DNA from: Akkermansia sp.
Lineage (GTDB): Bacteria > Verrucomicrobiota > Verrucomicrobiia > Verrucomicrobiales > Akkermansiaceae
Direction: 5' to 3'
NCBI GenBank assembly: GCA_017555465.1
Contig: JAFZGH010000249.1
Span: 1 to 5,588, forward strand
Length of the DNA stretch: 5,588 bases
Positions 5,453-5,588 of the stretch are shown here, piece by piece (positions within the stretch are counted from its first letter, which is position 1; each line of letters begins with the position of its first letter). The position numbers and the translations under genes are program-made. The notes beneath the pieces are model-generated. The model did no database searches. It had not been told where the DNA came from and saw only the letters and a list, made by a program, of their open reading frames with translations.

Positions 5453-5588
5453 GAATTACGAATTACGAATTACGAATTACGAATTACGAATTACGAATTA
5501 CGAATTACGAATTACGAATTACGAATTACGAATTACGAATTACGAATTACGAATTACGAATTACGAATTACGAATTACGAATTACGAA
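5453..5588 (+). repeat. Perfect tandem heptamer array GAATTAC, 19 copies plus 3 nt, open at the right edge
   Basis: From 5453 to the window end the sequence is an uninterrupted run of GAATTAC without a single mismatch. Its total length is unknown because it continues past the window. Only 10 nt separate it from the khpB ATG, so it fills the promoter and leader region of the minus-strand operon. On the mRNA strand the unit is GTAATTC, which places TAA stops in all three frames. Perfect short tandem arrays change copy number by strand slippage, so the operon's upstream spacing may vary between cells. Confidence 0.95.

Noticed and set aside
5453..5588. CRISPR array or replication-origin iterons
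   Set aside because: The units are contiguous 7-mers with no spacers. No DnaA-box-like sites, replication initiator gene or cas genes are in view.

Overview
The window most resembles a gut-type verrucomicrobial genome of the Akkermansiaceae kind. This rests on a secreted protein ending in a PEP-CTERM tag of the IPEP...LSLLALAG...RRRR form, a neighbouring secreted beta-strand-repeat protein, GC-rich coding DNA on the minus-strand operon, and start codons with almost no Shine-Dalgarno sequence. The assignment is inferred from family features, not from a database match.

Left third (1-1845): two divergently transcribed genes for secreted surface proteins. The minus-strand gene (1-728, running off the left edge) encodes a signal peptide followed by autotransporter-type beta-strand repeats. 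The plus-strand gene (1093-1845) encodes a 250-residue LamG-like protein with a C-terminal PEP-CTERM sorting tag. The 364-bp gap between them carries an almost perfect 25-bp inverted pair (816-840 and 979-1003). Read on each gene's own strand, this is the same promoter-like element placed 87 and 89 nt before the two ATGs. The two genes therefore appear to be driven by duplicated, probably co-regulated promoters.

Middle (1846-2105): a convergent intergenic region with a short degenerate heptamer repeat and three hairpins. At least one hairpin looks like a bidirectional terminator.

Right two thirds (2106-5442, all minus strand): a compact operon-like set. In transcription order it is a KH-R3H RNA-binding protein of the KhpB/Jag type, a small exported protein of unknown function with a possible thioredoxin-like N-terminal half (its ATG overlaps the khpB stop codon), and a cytoplasmic GH36 alpha-galactosidase with all the expected catalytic motifs. 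The operon is preceded by a perfect tandem array of the heptamer GAATTAC (19 full copies plus 3 nt) that starts 10 nt before the khpB ATG and runs off the right edge.

The points most worth a second look are the duplicated divergent promoters, the sharp GC change between the body and the sorting tag of the PEP-CTERM protein, the acidic GDEG loop in the KH domain, and the recurrence of GAATNNN-type heptamer repeats in three separate intergenic gaps. I found no clear novel defence system, CRISPR array, RNA gene or insertion sequence.
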